Origin: Heterostelium album PN500
Lineage: Eukaryota > Evosea > Eumycetozoa > Acytosteliales > Acytosteliaceae
Assembly (NCBI RefSeq): GCF_000004825.1
Contig: NW_008805085.1
Span: forward strand, 496,001-560,000
Length of the DNA stretch: 64,000 nucleotides
Reading direction: 5' to 3'
The notes under the pieces are model-generated. The model had not been told where the DNA came from and made no database searches. It saw only the letters and a program-made list of their open reading frames with translations. This document shows, piece by piece, positions 1 through 10,570 of this stretch; within the stretch, counting starts at the first letter, position 1, and each line of letters starts with the position of its first letter. The position numbers and the translations under genes were made by a program.

Positions 1-200
1 ATTTCAATTATCTTATTTGTATTATCCAATGATTCGAGTACTTCTTTCTCTAGCGATCTAATTAAATCTACTGGCTCTATTTTGATTGCTTTAGAAGTAA
101 CAGCACTTGTTTCAGCTGCAGCAACTACAGAAGTAGAGTCATCTTCAAACTTTCTCTTCTTATCAAATGTTGATTCTCTTTTTTGTTTCTTTGTACTCAT
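1..200 (-). CDS. N-terminus of an unrecognised protein, cut by the window edge
   Basis: An open frame runs from an ATG at 200 down to the window edge, giving 66 codons without a stop. The start is basic and Lys-rich (MSTKKQKRESTFDKKRKFED), followed by an Ala/Ser/Thr stretch and then a likely helix (SLEKEVLESLDNTNKIIE). The basic start could be a nuclear or nucleolar signal. An AT-rich promoter-like stretch with A- and T-runs lies directly upstream (201-310). I do not recognise the family from this fragment. The rest of the gene lies outside the window. Confidence 0.6.
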   Translation of the reverse strand, partial: MSTKKQKRESTFDKKRKFEDDSTSVVAAAETSAVTSKAIKIEPVDLIRSLEKEVLESLDNTNKIIE

Positions 201-472
201 TTTTATATATAAGTAATAAATAAATAAAAAATATAAATAAATTTAAATTTAAAAAAAAAAAAAAAAACGAAAACGAAAACGAAAGAAAAAAAAAAAGTTT
301 TTTTTTTAATTGACTAAAAATTTTTATAATAATGATAATGTGTCATTACATATTAAATTTGATATTAAGATTATAATATTTTATTAATAAGAAGTGGTAA
401 ATCATATTCAGTAAAAGTTGATACAAAAATTAGAATTGCTTAGAATTTATTTATAGTGTGTTTATTAAGTTT

Positions 473-1999
473 TTACCAAAAACCTTTAGTTAACCAAAAT
501 TCATCTCTAACAGTGTTTGATGTGGTATTGATGAATTGGTATTGGAGATGAGTGTTGTTTGCAAATGAAACGACACCATATCCAACATCCAACAATCTTT
601 CACCGGTTGACCAAATTGGTGCTGGTTGTTGCCATCCAGGATCTAATTATTATTGGAATACAACAATTGTGTTAGTTATGTAATGTCTTTAAATATCAAG
701 TTATATCATAGTATATTTACCTGGACCTTCTTGACATCCACCAGTTCCAACTACAAGATGTACAGTTGCTTTTGGAGCATCATAGGTACCATAGTTGGCA
801 ACATTTCCAGCATAAACTGGGAGTGTTCTCTCATAGCTATGAGCATGACCACCAATGAATAAATCAACATTGTATTCAAATAATAAATATTCCAAACTGT
901 CTTGTAACATAACTAAATGAAATGAAATAAAAAGTTAACAAAAATAATAGAAAATTCAATTAATAATAATCATTTGTTAATTTACCTTTATAATCATCCT
1001 TTACACAATAACTCCAAGAGGTACTGCAGTAGAATGGTCTGTGAGCGTATAATACAATCCAACCACCTGGGTTCTTCATACGGTAGGTCTTCAAATCGTT
1101 CTCTAACCAATCGTGTTGTGGTGACAATGGGAGAATCAAATGCTCTGTCGAATATGATACAAAGTGGACACCATTGTAATCGAATGAATACCATGAGTCT
1201 TCAAGAGATGGTGCTGGCATATTGAAGGTACGACGATAGATACCAAAGTTAATGAAAAAGATATCGTGGTTTCCTGGACAAACCATGTATGGGATGTGTG
1301 AGGACACTGGATTAATCATATCCAAAAATTCATTCCAAACAGTCTCATTTCCAACATCCTTTGAAGCTTTGGTAACATCTGCATATGCCTGATGAAAAAA
1401 GCCAAAACAATTAATATTTATTATTATCATTTTCAAATAAAATATAATTTTTAAAATTAACTTACAATATCACCAACATGGATGGCAAATTTAAAGTCAT
1501 CAAGACGGTCAACGATACGAGCCAATGTACGATGACTACCACCGTAGATACCCATATCACCGTACACGACAATGGAGAATGGATCTACATTCTCAGAGTA
1601 GTCAGCGGCGGCTGTTGTGAAATTGTAGACATCGCTGAAGAGTTGTTCGTTCTTCTCACCGACGGCATAGAAGTAGGTGGTAAGTGGCAACAGTCCCGAA
1701 AGCAATGCGGTATTGGTGTATCCACTCCAATCGACACTGATAAGATCTTCGATGGTGGCAACGACACTCTGTTCATAGATTGAATTATTGGCAACGAATG
1801 GACTTGTTCCGAATAAGACGATCGGTGAGGAACCCTTGCTTGGAGTGTACCAAGTAACTCTCATCTCAGACACCTTTTGTGTGAGAGAAAGCTTGATACT
1901 GGATGGAGTCAAATTATTGGCAGCAGTGGCCACCAAACAACATCCATTTATAATTAACAATAAACATATTGTCAAAGATATATATTTCATTGAAAACAT
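473..1999 (-). CDS. Purple acid phosphatase (metallophosphoesterase), secreted
   Basis: Four exons join in frame: 1999-1466, 1388-986, 912-721 and 642-473, giving 432 residues with GT-AG introns. A signal peptide (residues 1-26, hydrophobic core SLTICLLLIINGCC) is followed by a fibronectin-like N-terminal domain and a metallophosphoesterase domain. The metal-binding motifs of the family are all visible in order: GDMG, HVGDIAYAD (formed across the first intron), GNHD, YAHRP and GGHAHSYER. Purple acid phosphatases hydrolyse phosphomonoesters with a two-metal centre, and the signal peptide suggests a lysosomal or secreted enzyme. All catalytic motifs are present, so it looks functional. The ATG at 1999 is preceded by an AT-rich leader. 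Confidence 0.93.
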
Positions 2000-2443
2000 T
2001 CTTTTTTTTTTTACTTATATATTTCAATATACAGAGATATAAAAATAACAAATAAAAAAAAAATGAAACCGTTCTAAAATAAAAATGAAATTTAATTAGA
2101 TATGTTGATAACTTTAAAGTTGTTGTTATCATTATTTGCAAAAATCTTTTTAAATTTTAAGAAGATATCGGCTATTTAGAGAAAAAGAGCACTTTTCGAT
2201 AACCAGATTTTTGATTTATAAACCCGAAAAAAAGTAAAATAGTAAATTTGAAAATGATCACGAAAATATCGAAAAGATGATGTTTTTTTATAACAACACC
2301 AGATATTATCTTTAATTTTTATAATTTTTATAAAATAGGGTGCCCTTAATTTTGAAACTTCATAACCAACCAAAAAATCTAATCAAACTTTGTGTAAAGG
2401 TAAATCAAACCAAACAATGATGCAATTTAATAATTTAATTTAT
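2000..2443. other. Intergenic: upstream of the phosphatase, downstream of the B-box gene
   Basis: AT-rich DNA with no supported gene. It holds the promoter side of the phosphatase gene and the 3' flank of the B-box gene. Small open frames here have no coding character. Confidence 0.6.
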
Positions 2444-4201
2444 TTAAATTGAAATTAAAGTACAAGCACAAGTATCTCTTGATGTTTGAGTATCATTCTC
2501 ATAGAATGGTTTCCACAGATTCTCTTCCACTGAATAACGTTGATTGTTGTGCAATCCACCGAGTATATAGATGTAGTTTTCATAGGAGTTGATGTGATAA
2601 TAGTTCATTGAGATGTAGCTGTGTCTGATGATTACGTCGCAGAGTGGCTTGACTTGCATTGTTTCAATGTTAAGTCGAGCGAATGTGTTGTTTCTCGAGA
2701 GAATATAGACATTTCCATTGCCGTCGGTGCATGCCGACGAGCTACGAGCGATCGTGTCGGGCAGATCTTTCTCTGTGAACTTCTTGGTGGCGGGATCGAA
2801 TATCAAGAGTTTGTTCTTATAGCTACCGGGCAACAAGTACATCAAACCCTTATAGTGAAAAGTCAACAGTAGATAGCAACTGTCTTTGTTCTCCATTTGA
2901 TAGTATTTCTCAAAATCCATTGTGTGAATGTTGAACCGGTCGATCCTATTGAGAAATCCTTCGTTGTCGATTTGTTTGTATCCGTTCGACAGGTAGATAT
3001 GATCTTTTCCATCGTAGCAAGCGGATATACCGTAGGCACCCTCTATCACTTCGATGTCAGAGATAATATCGATCCTCTTTGTGGTCATTGAGAATCTGAG
3101 GAATTTGTTGGGTTGACTGTAACCGCCAAAGATAAAGACGATATCACCAACAGCTACAATCGATGCATACGTAAAGTAACTATCGAAATTCAATAGGGTA
3201 TCATTTATTGTAACATTATCGCGATTGGAAATATCGATGATGGTGGCAGACTTTCCAAAGGTTGAAAAAAGATAGGTTGATTTCTGAATTGCCATTGTTT
3301 TAATTGAAGCACAATGTAATTGACATGTTTGCTCGTATAAATCTCTAAATTGATTCATATTGCCTTTGTTTACTATGAATTTATAGAGAGTGTCTATTGC
3401 TTGTTCATAGTCACCCGCTGAACTGGTACCAGACGACTTTAATTGTTGGTTGTACTTGTAGATCGTATCTAATATCATTGAATCTGTATCGTTATCATAG
3501 TATGATAGTTGATCTGATATACTAATTGCGTCACCCTGACAATCGAATAAAGAATCACTATTTTCCTGAATGAATGATTCTAATGTTTTACATAATCTAA
3601 TTGATTCCATGATTGTTGGTGTTTGATATCTTTCTGTAATATCTTTGTTTGTTGATGGATCATCATTGTTGTATTCTTTACTATCTTTATCATTATTACT
3701 GTTATTATTATTATTAATATTGATTAGATTTACTAAATGTTTCAATTCATTGATATCAATATCCATTTGATTGAATATGATATCTTTGGAATTGATGATC
3801 GGTTTCTTTAATCTCTGTTCTTCAGCGATGAGATAGTCATGTAGATGACGAAAGTGTTGTGTTATTTCATTCTCTGTTGATTCCAAAGATTGGTACTGTG
3901 TTGTAGATGATTGTAATTTAGTCCATAGTCTTGATAGTCTATCTTTTATATTATTATTATTATTAGAACTGTGTTCACTAGTGTTGTTGTTATTATCGAT
4001 ATCACCAATTGATAAATTATTAAGTGATTGTTTAATTAAATCGATATGATCATAATATTTAGAATGATCATCAGTATGATCAGAGCAACATTTTGAACAC
4101 ATCAACTTATTACATTGATTACAAATGATTTTATATACTATTTGGTGATTTGGACATTGAAACTTTATTATATCTTTTTGATTATCCATTTCTATAAACA
4201 A
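2444..4201 (-). CDS. B-box zinc finger and Kelch-like propeller protein (paralogue 1)
   Basis: A single-exon frame of 585 codons. The N-terminus has a B-box-type zinc site: C16, H19, C27, C30, C35, C38, H42 and a later His. A helical, probably coiled-coil region follows (about residues 85-170, broken by an Asn tract). The C-terminal half from about residue 300 has beta-propeller character with Kelch-like strands (VAVGDIVFIFGG, YGISACYDGKDHIYLSNGYK). This is a TRIM-like layout without a RING finger, so ligase activity cannot be claimed. A second ATG at 4189 (MDNQKD) is an equally likely start. A paralogue in the same orientation lies at 10571-12283. The family is expanded in dictyostelids; the molecular role is not known to me. 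Confidence 0.85.
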   Translation of the reverse strand: MFIEMDNQKDIIKFQCPNHQIVYKIICNQCNKLMCSKCCSDHTDDHSKYYDHIDLIKQSLNNLSIGDIDNNNNTSEHSSNNNNNIKDRLSRLWTKLQSSTTQYQSLESTENEITQHFRHLHDYLIAEEQRLKKPIINSKDIIFNQMDIDINELKHLVNLININNNNNSNNDKDSKEYNNDDPSTNKDITERYQTPTIMESIRLCKTLESFIQENSDSLFDCQGDAISISDQLSYYDNDTDSMILDTIYKYNQQLKSSGTSSAGDYEQAIDTLYKFIVNKGNMNQFRDLYEQTCQLHCASIKTMAIQKSTYLFSTFGKSATIIDISNRDNVTINDTLLNFDSYFTYASIVAVGDIVFIFGGYSQPNKFLRFSMTTKRIDIISDIEVIEGAYGISACYDGKDHIYLSNGYKQIDNEGFLNRIDRFNIHTMDFEKYYQMENKDSCYLLLTFHYKGLMYLLPGSYKNKLLIFDPATKKFTEKDLPDTIARSSSACTDGNGNVYILSRNNTFARLNIETMQVKPLCDVIIRHSYISMNYYHINSYENYIYILGGLHNNQRYSVEENLWKPFYENDTQTSRDTCACTLISI

Positions 4202-4581
4202 AATGTAATGATATCAATTAAAATATAAAAAAAAATTATTTAGTTCAACCGACACTTGGTGATTGGGAACAAGATCGATCGAAAAATATCAAGATTTTGA
4301 TATTTGGAAATAATAGTGATTGGATTTCTATATTTTATCTTGCTTTTTTATTTAAACGACGTTCTAAATATAAATAATTAAAAAATAAAAAGAATATTAC
4401 CAAGTTAAAATATTGGTTGAATTCCAATTCTATTGTCAACACCATCCCGGTAGAATCTTTGAACCAAATAAAAGAACTATGCTACAAAAGAGTGTGTTTT
4501 GTTTATATATTACAAATTTAAATAGATTTATTCTTTTTCTTTATGTTTGTTTTTTTAGAAAATGCGAATCGTAAAACAATA
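4202..4581. other. Intergenic between two minus-strand genes
   Basis: AT-rich stretch with no supported gene. It must contain the promoter of the B-box gene (leftward) and the 3' flank of the COMMD9-like gene. Confidence 0.55.
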
Positions 4582-4965
4582 TTATTTAATAGAATTCAAT
4601 TGACCCTGTACAAACTCCAAACCTTCTAACATTGTATTAATAGTCTGTTTGTTCAATTCGAAAATGACAGTGTTTGTTGGTTGTTTACCATCTTCACCTT
4701 TTTGTTTTGAACGATCCTCGACCTATAAAATGAAGAAACAAATCTTTACAATTAGTAATCATTGTGTTATGCTGATGATCATTTATTAAAGATGTTTAAT
4801 CTTTACCTCAAGTTTGAATAGTACAGTTGGTACAGCCATTCTTGACATTACATCTGATGAGGTCTTTACATCCATTCTCCAATCTAAATCTACCATTCTT
4901 GGCAATGAAACACCATTGCCACTACTACTATTACTTGTTGTTTGTTGTTGTTGTTGTTGTGACAT
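4582..4965 (-). CDS. commd9: COMM-domain protein, COMMD9-like, lacking the usual N-terminal domain
   Basis: Two exons (4965-4807 and 4722-4582) give 99 residues. After a Gln/Ser/Asn-rich start, the C-terminal COMM domain reads LPRMVDLDWRMDVKTSSDVM, then SRMAVPTVLFKLE, and ends NKQTINTMLEGLEFVQGQL. This closely follows human COMMD9 (LVDVDWRVDIKTSSDSISRMAVPTC is the remembered human segment). COMMD9 is a subunit of the ten-member Commander/CCC complex used in endosomal recycling. The usual COMMD9 is about 200 residues with a helical HN domain; here nothing upstream is coding before the divergent SRP72 gene starts at 5203. The short form is therefore either genuine, like COMMD6 in mammals, or missing a distant exon. 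Confidence 0.85.
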
Positions 4966-5202
4966 CTTATAATTGTATACTATATATCGTTATTTGTAAT
5001 ATAAGAGTTTGAGACTAATGTGATTAAAGATAATATGAAAAATGATCAAAATATAATATCTTTTTTGTTGTAAAAAAATTAATAATAAATTTCTGATCAT
5101 TTTTCAAAAAACATTGAAAACATAAAAAAACAGTTTGTGTGAATGTGATCCATTTTATTTTATATATTTTTAATTTTGTTTTTTAATATTACATATTAAT
5201 AA
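4966..5202. promoter_or_regulatory. Shared divergent promoter gap, COMMD9-like / SRP72
   Basis: A 237-base AT-rich gap separates two oppositely directed start codons, with runs of T and A near each ATG as is common in dictyostelid promoters. No specific factor site is recognised. Confidence 0.4.
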
Positions 5203-7754
5203 ATGTCTAACAAAGAACAACCAGTAGACCAGCTCTTTAAAGAGTTGGATGAAAACATTCAACAATCACAATATAAGAAAGCTCTTAGAGTTTGTAATAA
5301 AAGTTGGTATTATCTTCATATCATTATTATTGTTATTGTTTAGTTTTATACTTTTTTTGTTTAAATTTTGATGATCAATTGAATTTATATTAACACATCA
5401 TATTTTATATATAATTATTATTATAGTTCTTTTAATTAACAAAGCAGATGTAGAAGCATTCCAATGTAAAGTGATCTGTTTGATGTTCAACTCTAGTTTC
5501 CAAGAGGCATTGGATTGTTTGAAGAATGCAGCATCACCATCCACTCAAAGCGAACCAATGTTGTTCGAGAAGGCCTATTGTCTCTACTCTCTTGCCAAAT
5601 ACAATGAGGCATTAGAGTTGATCGATAAGTTGAAACAACAGAAGACACTTAGAGTTCAGGAATTAGAAGCTCAAATTGTAATTATTGCACTATAATTATT
5701 ATTTTAATCAAATTCTAATTGTCTCTTTTTGTTAATTTATTCTAGTATTATAAATTAGAAAAGTATCAAAAGACTATTGCAATTTATGAAGCTTTATTAA
5801 AGGAACCAGGTTATGTATGTATACATAAATACTAAAGAAGTTAATCTAATTGATAAATATCTAACATTAGATGTGATTATACCTACTTTTATAAAAACAA
5901 ACAAACAAACAAACAAACAAACAAACAAACAAACAAACAAACAAGCAGAGTGACTCTGGTGAATTCTTAACCAATCTTTGTGCTGCGTATATCGATGCAG
6001 GTAAAATTCAAGAGTGTCAAGACTTGATCAATAAGAACAAGTCTTTAATGTCAAAGACCTATGAGTTTGCATTCAATGCTGCATGTCTTGCTTTATACAA
6101 AAAAGATATCAAGACTGCTGAAACTCAATTAAAGTTGGCAAAGAGTAAGTAGTTTTATTTAGTTTTATATAGTTATTTATAAATTATTAGATATCTAATA
6201 AGTAAATGTTATATTTTATTTTTATAGAGGTTTGTGTTGAAACATTAAAGAAGGATGGATTCAGTGAAGAGGAGATTCAAGAGGAAGCATCGTCTGTCAT
6301 TGTTCAGATCGGTTACTGTCAACAGTTGAGCGGTAATATGGAGGAGGCGTTAGAGTCGTACCAGAGCATCATCGACTTGTCGATTGGTGATAGTGCTTCT
6401 TTGATCGCCTTGAACAACAGTGTTGCAATTCGTAGCGCCACCAGTGGTACCGAGAAGGAAGACTATCAAACCAGCTTGGACCAAATCAAATCGATCATCA
6501 CCGAGCAAACAGAGAACAAGTTGACCACCGCTCAAAAGTGCACTGTCAATTTCAATCACATCAGTTTGATGTTACACCTCAAGAAGGTCGGTCAATGCGA
6601 AGAAATGGTTCGTTCTCTCAAGGCAAAATACAAAGACTCCACCCAATTCACTGCCGAGCTCAACGAAGATCTTGACCTCATCGTTGCAACCCTACTCACC
6701 AAAGACAAGAAATGGCGTGAAGCAGAAGAGATTTTAAAGGTAAAACTAAAACAAAACAAAACAAAAACAAAACATATGATTACTAACGTAAATAATAATC
6801 TTTCAGAAAAACAAATCATTAAAATCACAACTGTCATTGGCACAATTGTATTTGTTGGAGAATAACAATATTGAAAAGACTTTGGGTTGTTTTAAAGTCG
6901 TTGGAATCATCGGTACAATCAAAGCCAGGTATTGTTGCAACTATGGTCGCTCTTTACGAAAAGTCTGGTGATATGGAGAAGGCTGTATCCTGTTTGGACA
7001 CTTTGATCACCTCGTTAGAGAACAAGAAGAGCAAGACCGAGAAGGAAGAAGACTCCTACATCAGTTTGTTGAAATTGAACGGAAACTTCAATATGAAGCA
7101 TCTCAAATACAAAGAAGCTGCCTCGTGCTATGAGAAGATCCTAAAGATCAATGCTAACGATCTTTTTGCCTTGCCATCATTCATTGTCGCCACTGCCCAC
7201 TTTGACCCAACCATCGCCCAGAAATACGAAGGTAAACTTCCACCACTCAAGTTCAACGACAAGATTGATGTTGATGCAATTGATAAACTTGGATTATCAT
7301 TTGATAAGTAAGTTATTATTTATAACAAAATGTTAAATAATATTTTAATATTAATTTTTATTTTATTTTTATTAGGAATGAGAAAGCAGCTGCTACAACT
7401 TCAACTACCAATGTTACTGCTGCTAAAAAGTCGAACGAAAAAGCAAAGGCACCAGTAGTTCCTGTACAACCAAAGAAACCAAAGAGATTACCAAAGAACT
7501 ACAATCCGGATGTCAAACCAGACCCAGAGAGATGGCTACCAAAATGGCAACGTTCAAGCAACCGTGGAAAGAGAGGTCCAAAGGGAAAGAAACAAGATAC
7601 TCTTTCCAGAGGTCCACAAGGTGTGGTTTCACAACAACAAGCTTCACAATTGGCTGCCTCATCCACATCTGCTCCCAAGTTTGAGCAACCAGCTCAACAA
7701 GCTGCCGCAAATAAGCCAAGAAATATCAACAAAAAGAAGAAAGGAAAGAAATAA
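5203..7754 (+). CDS. srp72: Signal recognition particle subunit SRP72, with a one-base frame break
   Basis: Seven exons: 5203-5302, 5427-5677, 5746-5814, 5949-6144, 6228-6739, 6807-7307 and 7376-7754. TPR-like repeats fill the first part (RVCNKILLINKADVEAFQCK, matching the SRP72 N-terminus). The end carries the conserved RNA-binding segment (LPKNYNPDVKPDPERWLPKW followed by a Lys/Gly-rich tail). SRP72 binds SRP RNA and SRP68 and supports co-translational targeting to the ER. In exon 6 the frame changes at about 6885-6890: upstream reads ENNNIEKTLG, downstream reads VLKSLESSVQSKPGIVATMV, which needs one base fewer (one T at 6887/6888). Both sides match the family, so an assembly error, a real frameshift or a recoding site are the options. 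The intron before exon 4 ends in an AAAC repeat. Confidence 0.92.
5897..5943. repeat. (AAAC)n microsatellite at an intron 3' end
   Basis: About eleven AAAC/CAAA units fill the place where a pyrimidine tract would normally precede the AG of the third SRP72 intron. Only AAGCAG separates the repeat from the exon at 5949. Confidence 0.85.
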
Positions 7755-7897
7755 ATGATCAATCACCCCACATTTAAATTTAATTTTAAAATAAATTTAA
7801 ACCACAAACCCACCTTTGAACATTATTTCATTTTAAACACACACTCTCATATTATCATTTACTTCATTCACTTTCTAAATTATTACTAGTAAAGAAG

Positions 7898-9503
7898 ATG
7901 TTTAATAACAAAGATACAATTAACTTATCATGTCTCCATAATACCATTCAATCATGGGCAGACGATGATCAATCAGGTTTTCTAACTCATTTTGATAAGG
8001 AGAAGGATACATTTATCACTTATACAAGATGTCAATTTAAAGAGAAATACCAAAGATTTAGAGATATATTTCGAAAGGAAAAGTTAGATTATATTGTATT
8101 GGTTATGGATCAAAATATTGATAGTTTTGCAATTGTCATTTCACTATTATCAATTGGATGTACAGTTTCACTTACAGCTGAAGATCCAATAGATGATCTT
8201 CAAGATTTGGTTGATAAAGTTAAACCAATTCATATTTTAGTACCATCACAAGTCATATGGAATGGTCCATTTAGTGAAAATATTTTAATGAAGAATCCAG
8301 AATTTACAATTCTAAAAACAAGTTATAATGAAAATAGAGTTAAATCTGAAGGTATTATGGAATCAACATTTGCTTTACAAACTACTGGGTAAGTATTAAA
8401 AGAAAAAAAAATTAATGTTTTATTAATAACTTTATTTAATTTAATATTTTAGATCAACTTATATTTATTCAAAGATTGTATTTAGAAAAGTAATTGGTTG
8501 TATAACAGAAGTATATGGAATTATGGAAATTTTAAATTGTTCCTCTACTGATGTCTGTTATATCAATACTGGATTAGCTCATGGATATGGATTCATTGTT
8601 TCACTTGTTTCACTATTATCTGGATCACATTTGGTATTATTAAGATATAATGAAATTAAGTTTCCAATTCAAGCACCTTCACCAACTATTCTATTTGGTC
8701 TAAATGGTACATATGAATGGCTAAGTGTAAATCAACCAAAGAACTTTAATTTTAAATCTATTAGACATGCCTTTGGATGTTGTGCTGTTTTACCAAAAAA
8801 ACTAAGTGAGATAGTTTATGAAAAGTATGGTTTCCATGTTGGTCAGTTCTATGGCACAACAGAAATGGGTGGATGTTCTTTCGATATTAGACAAGGAGTT
8901 GAAAAATACCCATCCACTCGTATTTTTGTATTACCTCATTACAAATGGAAATTGGTACCTCATCCAATAGGTGGTAGTGAATTGTGGGTTAAATCAGATG
9001 TATCGGTTGGTCTTGGATATATGTTAAAAGATCCAAATCTTCCAATTTCAAAAATAACTGATGATGAAGGATGGTATCATACAGGTGACAGAGTAGAGTT
9101 AATAGATGATATGGACGAACCAGGTAAATTAATTTTAAGTTATGTTTCAAGATTTAAAATTGGAAAGACATCAAAAGGTGATTTTGATTTAAACAAATTG
9201 GAAGAACAAATTCTTGGATCTCTTGGTTTAGATATTTTGGAAAGAATAGTAATAGTTGAACCAGGATTCTATTTAATTGCATTAATCAAGAATACTTGCA
9301 AATTGGATAATTTAAATTTTATCTCTTTAGAGAATACAATTATTCAACATATACAAGAACATTATTCCTATTTAAATCCAATTAAAATATCAATAGTAGA
9401 TAAATTACCATTACATGGTTCAGGCAAATTATTATACCGTGACGTATTAGAATTATTTGGAGATCTACAAGCAGCAATTGATAAAGATTCATCAAATATA
9501 TAA
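7898..9503 (+). CDS. AMP-dependent synthetase/ligase-like protein
   Basis: Two exons (7898-8388, 8453-9503) give 513 residues. The ANL-superfamily core motifs are recognisable: a phosphate-loop region around the splice junction (LQTTGSTYIYSKIV), QFYGTTEMGG (the YGxTE motif), GWYHTGDRVELID (the TGD motif), SRFKIGKTSKGDF (hinge region) and PLHGSGKLLYRD with the C-terminal catalytic-type lysine. The phosphate loop is degenerate compared with the usual Ser/Gly/Thr-rich PKG form. Family members adenylate a carboxylic acid and usually pass it to CoA or a carrier. The substrate cannot be told from the sequence. It stands alone, with no adjoining carrier or polyketide domain. Confidence 0.82.
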
Positions 9504-9776
9504 ATTTTTTTTAATAACCCAACACTTATTAAAAAAAACTTTTAACTTTTAATAAAAATAAATAAATTAATAGTAATTTTCAAATTTCTCCCAGATTTTT
9601 AAATTTATATAGTTTAATCTTACAATAACCTAATCTTTTAAAGTATAACTTTGCCACTAAAGAAAGACAAAAACAAATGATTTTTCTAAAAATTTTCATA
9701 TTCTGCAAAATCTACTTATTCTAATTGCTGATTTTGTAGTTGTATCTTTTTTGACATTGTAGAATTATTCCATACC

Positions 9777-10060
9777 TCAATGGTAGCATGCATTGCATTT
9801 GTTATATTGAAAATTCTGTTGACAAATCCAATATCCATAATAATATACAACTGAAAAAATAAATTGAAATTAATATTTTTTTATTAAATTAAATTAAATT
9901 AATTTAATTTTAATACATACTCTCAAAGGTCAAAGAAAGTTGATTTTCTGTGAATGGTCTTTCTTCATTAAAATAGATAGATTCTTCAATATGAGGAATT
10001 GGATTTGGAGGGAGAAGTGGAAATCTGGATACCCAAATAAAGGTGTTTATTATCAAATTT
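9777..10060 (-). pseudogene. Exon-like fragments of an unidentified gene
   Basis: On the minus strand an open stretch just above 9921 reads WVSRFPLLPPNPIPHIEESI and continues FNEERPFTENQLSLTFE. It meets a GT donor (9920), a short AT-rich intron and an AG at 9851-9850, after which an in-frame exon ends at a TGA (9779-9777). The composition is coding-like, unlike the flanks. I see no start codon in frame upstream, where only a six-residue frame precedes a stop. It may be a 3' gene remnant or a short gene whose first exon I cannot place. No family is recognised. Confidence 0.3.
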
Positions 10061-10570
10061 TTGTAATTTTGGTTAAGGTTTGTTTATTGAAACTTGAACA
10101 CCATCATTTTATAATATAAAATTAAATTTAAAATGTAAAGAAAGTGTTAAATTTTAGAATATATATAAATCGTGTTTGTTAGTTTTATTAGTTTTAACAA
10201 TTATAAAATTTCTGTTAATATTTTTATCTTTATGAAATTATTAACTAATAATTATAAAACTAATATATATTTATTAGTTAGAATTTAAATTCTGAAATTA
10301 AACTTTTTAAATTGTCCTCCAGTAAAATATTTCTGTGATGTTGTATTGGTATTCAAATGACTAATAAAAAAATAAAAAGTGCAAAGATGGGCTTATTTTA
10401 TTTATTTTATCTAATTATTTTAGTTACAAAAATCCTCTTAAAACTCCTATGTATAAAAATTTGTCAGATTTGATCTCCAATTCCTTTAAAGTTTATTTTT
10501 TACAGATATTGGATTTGACCTGTAACTTTACTGATTTTTAATTTATAACAACATCTCTATAAAATTATTT
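10061..10570. other. Intergenic, nothing recognised
   Basis: About 510 bases of AT-rich sequence without coding character, downstream of the second B-box gene. Confidence 0.5.
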
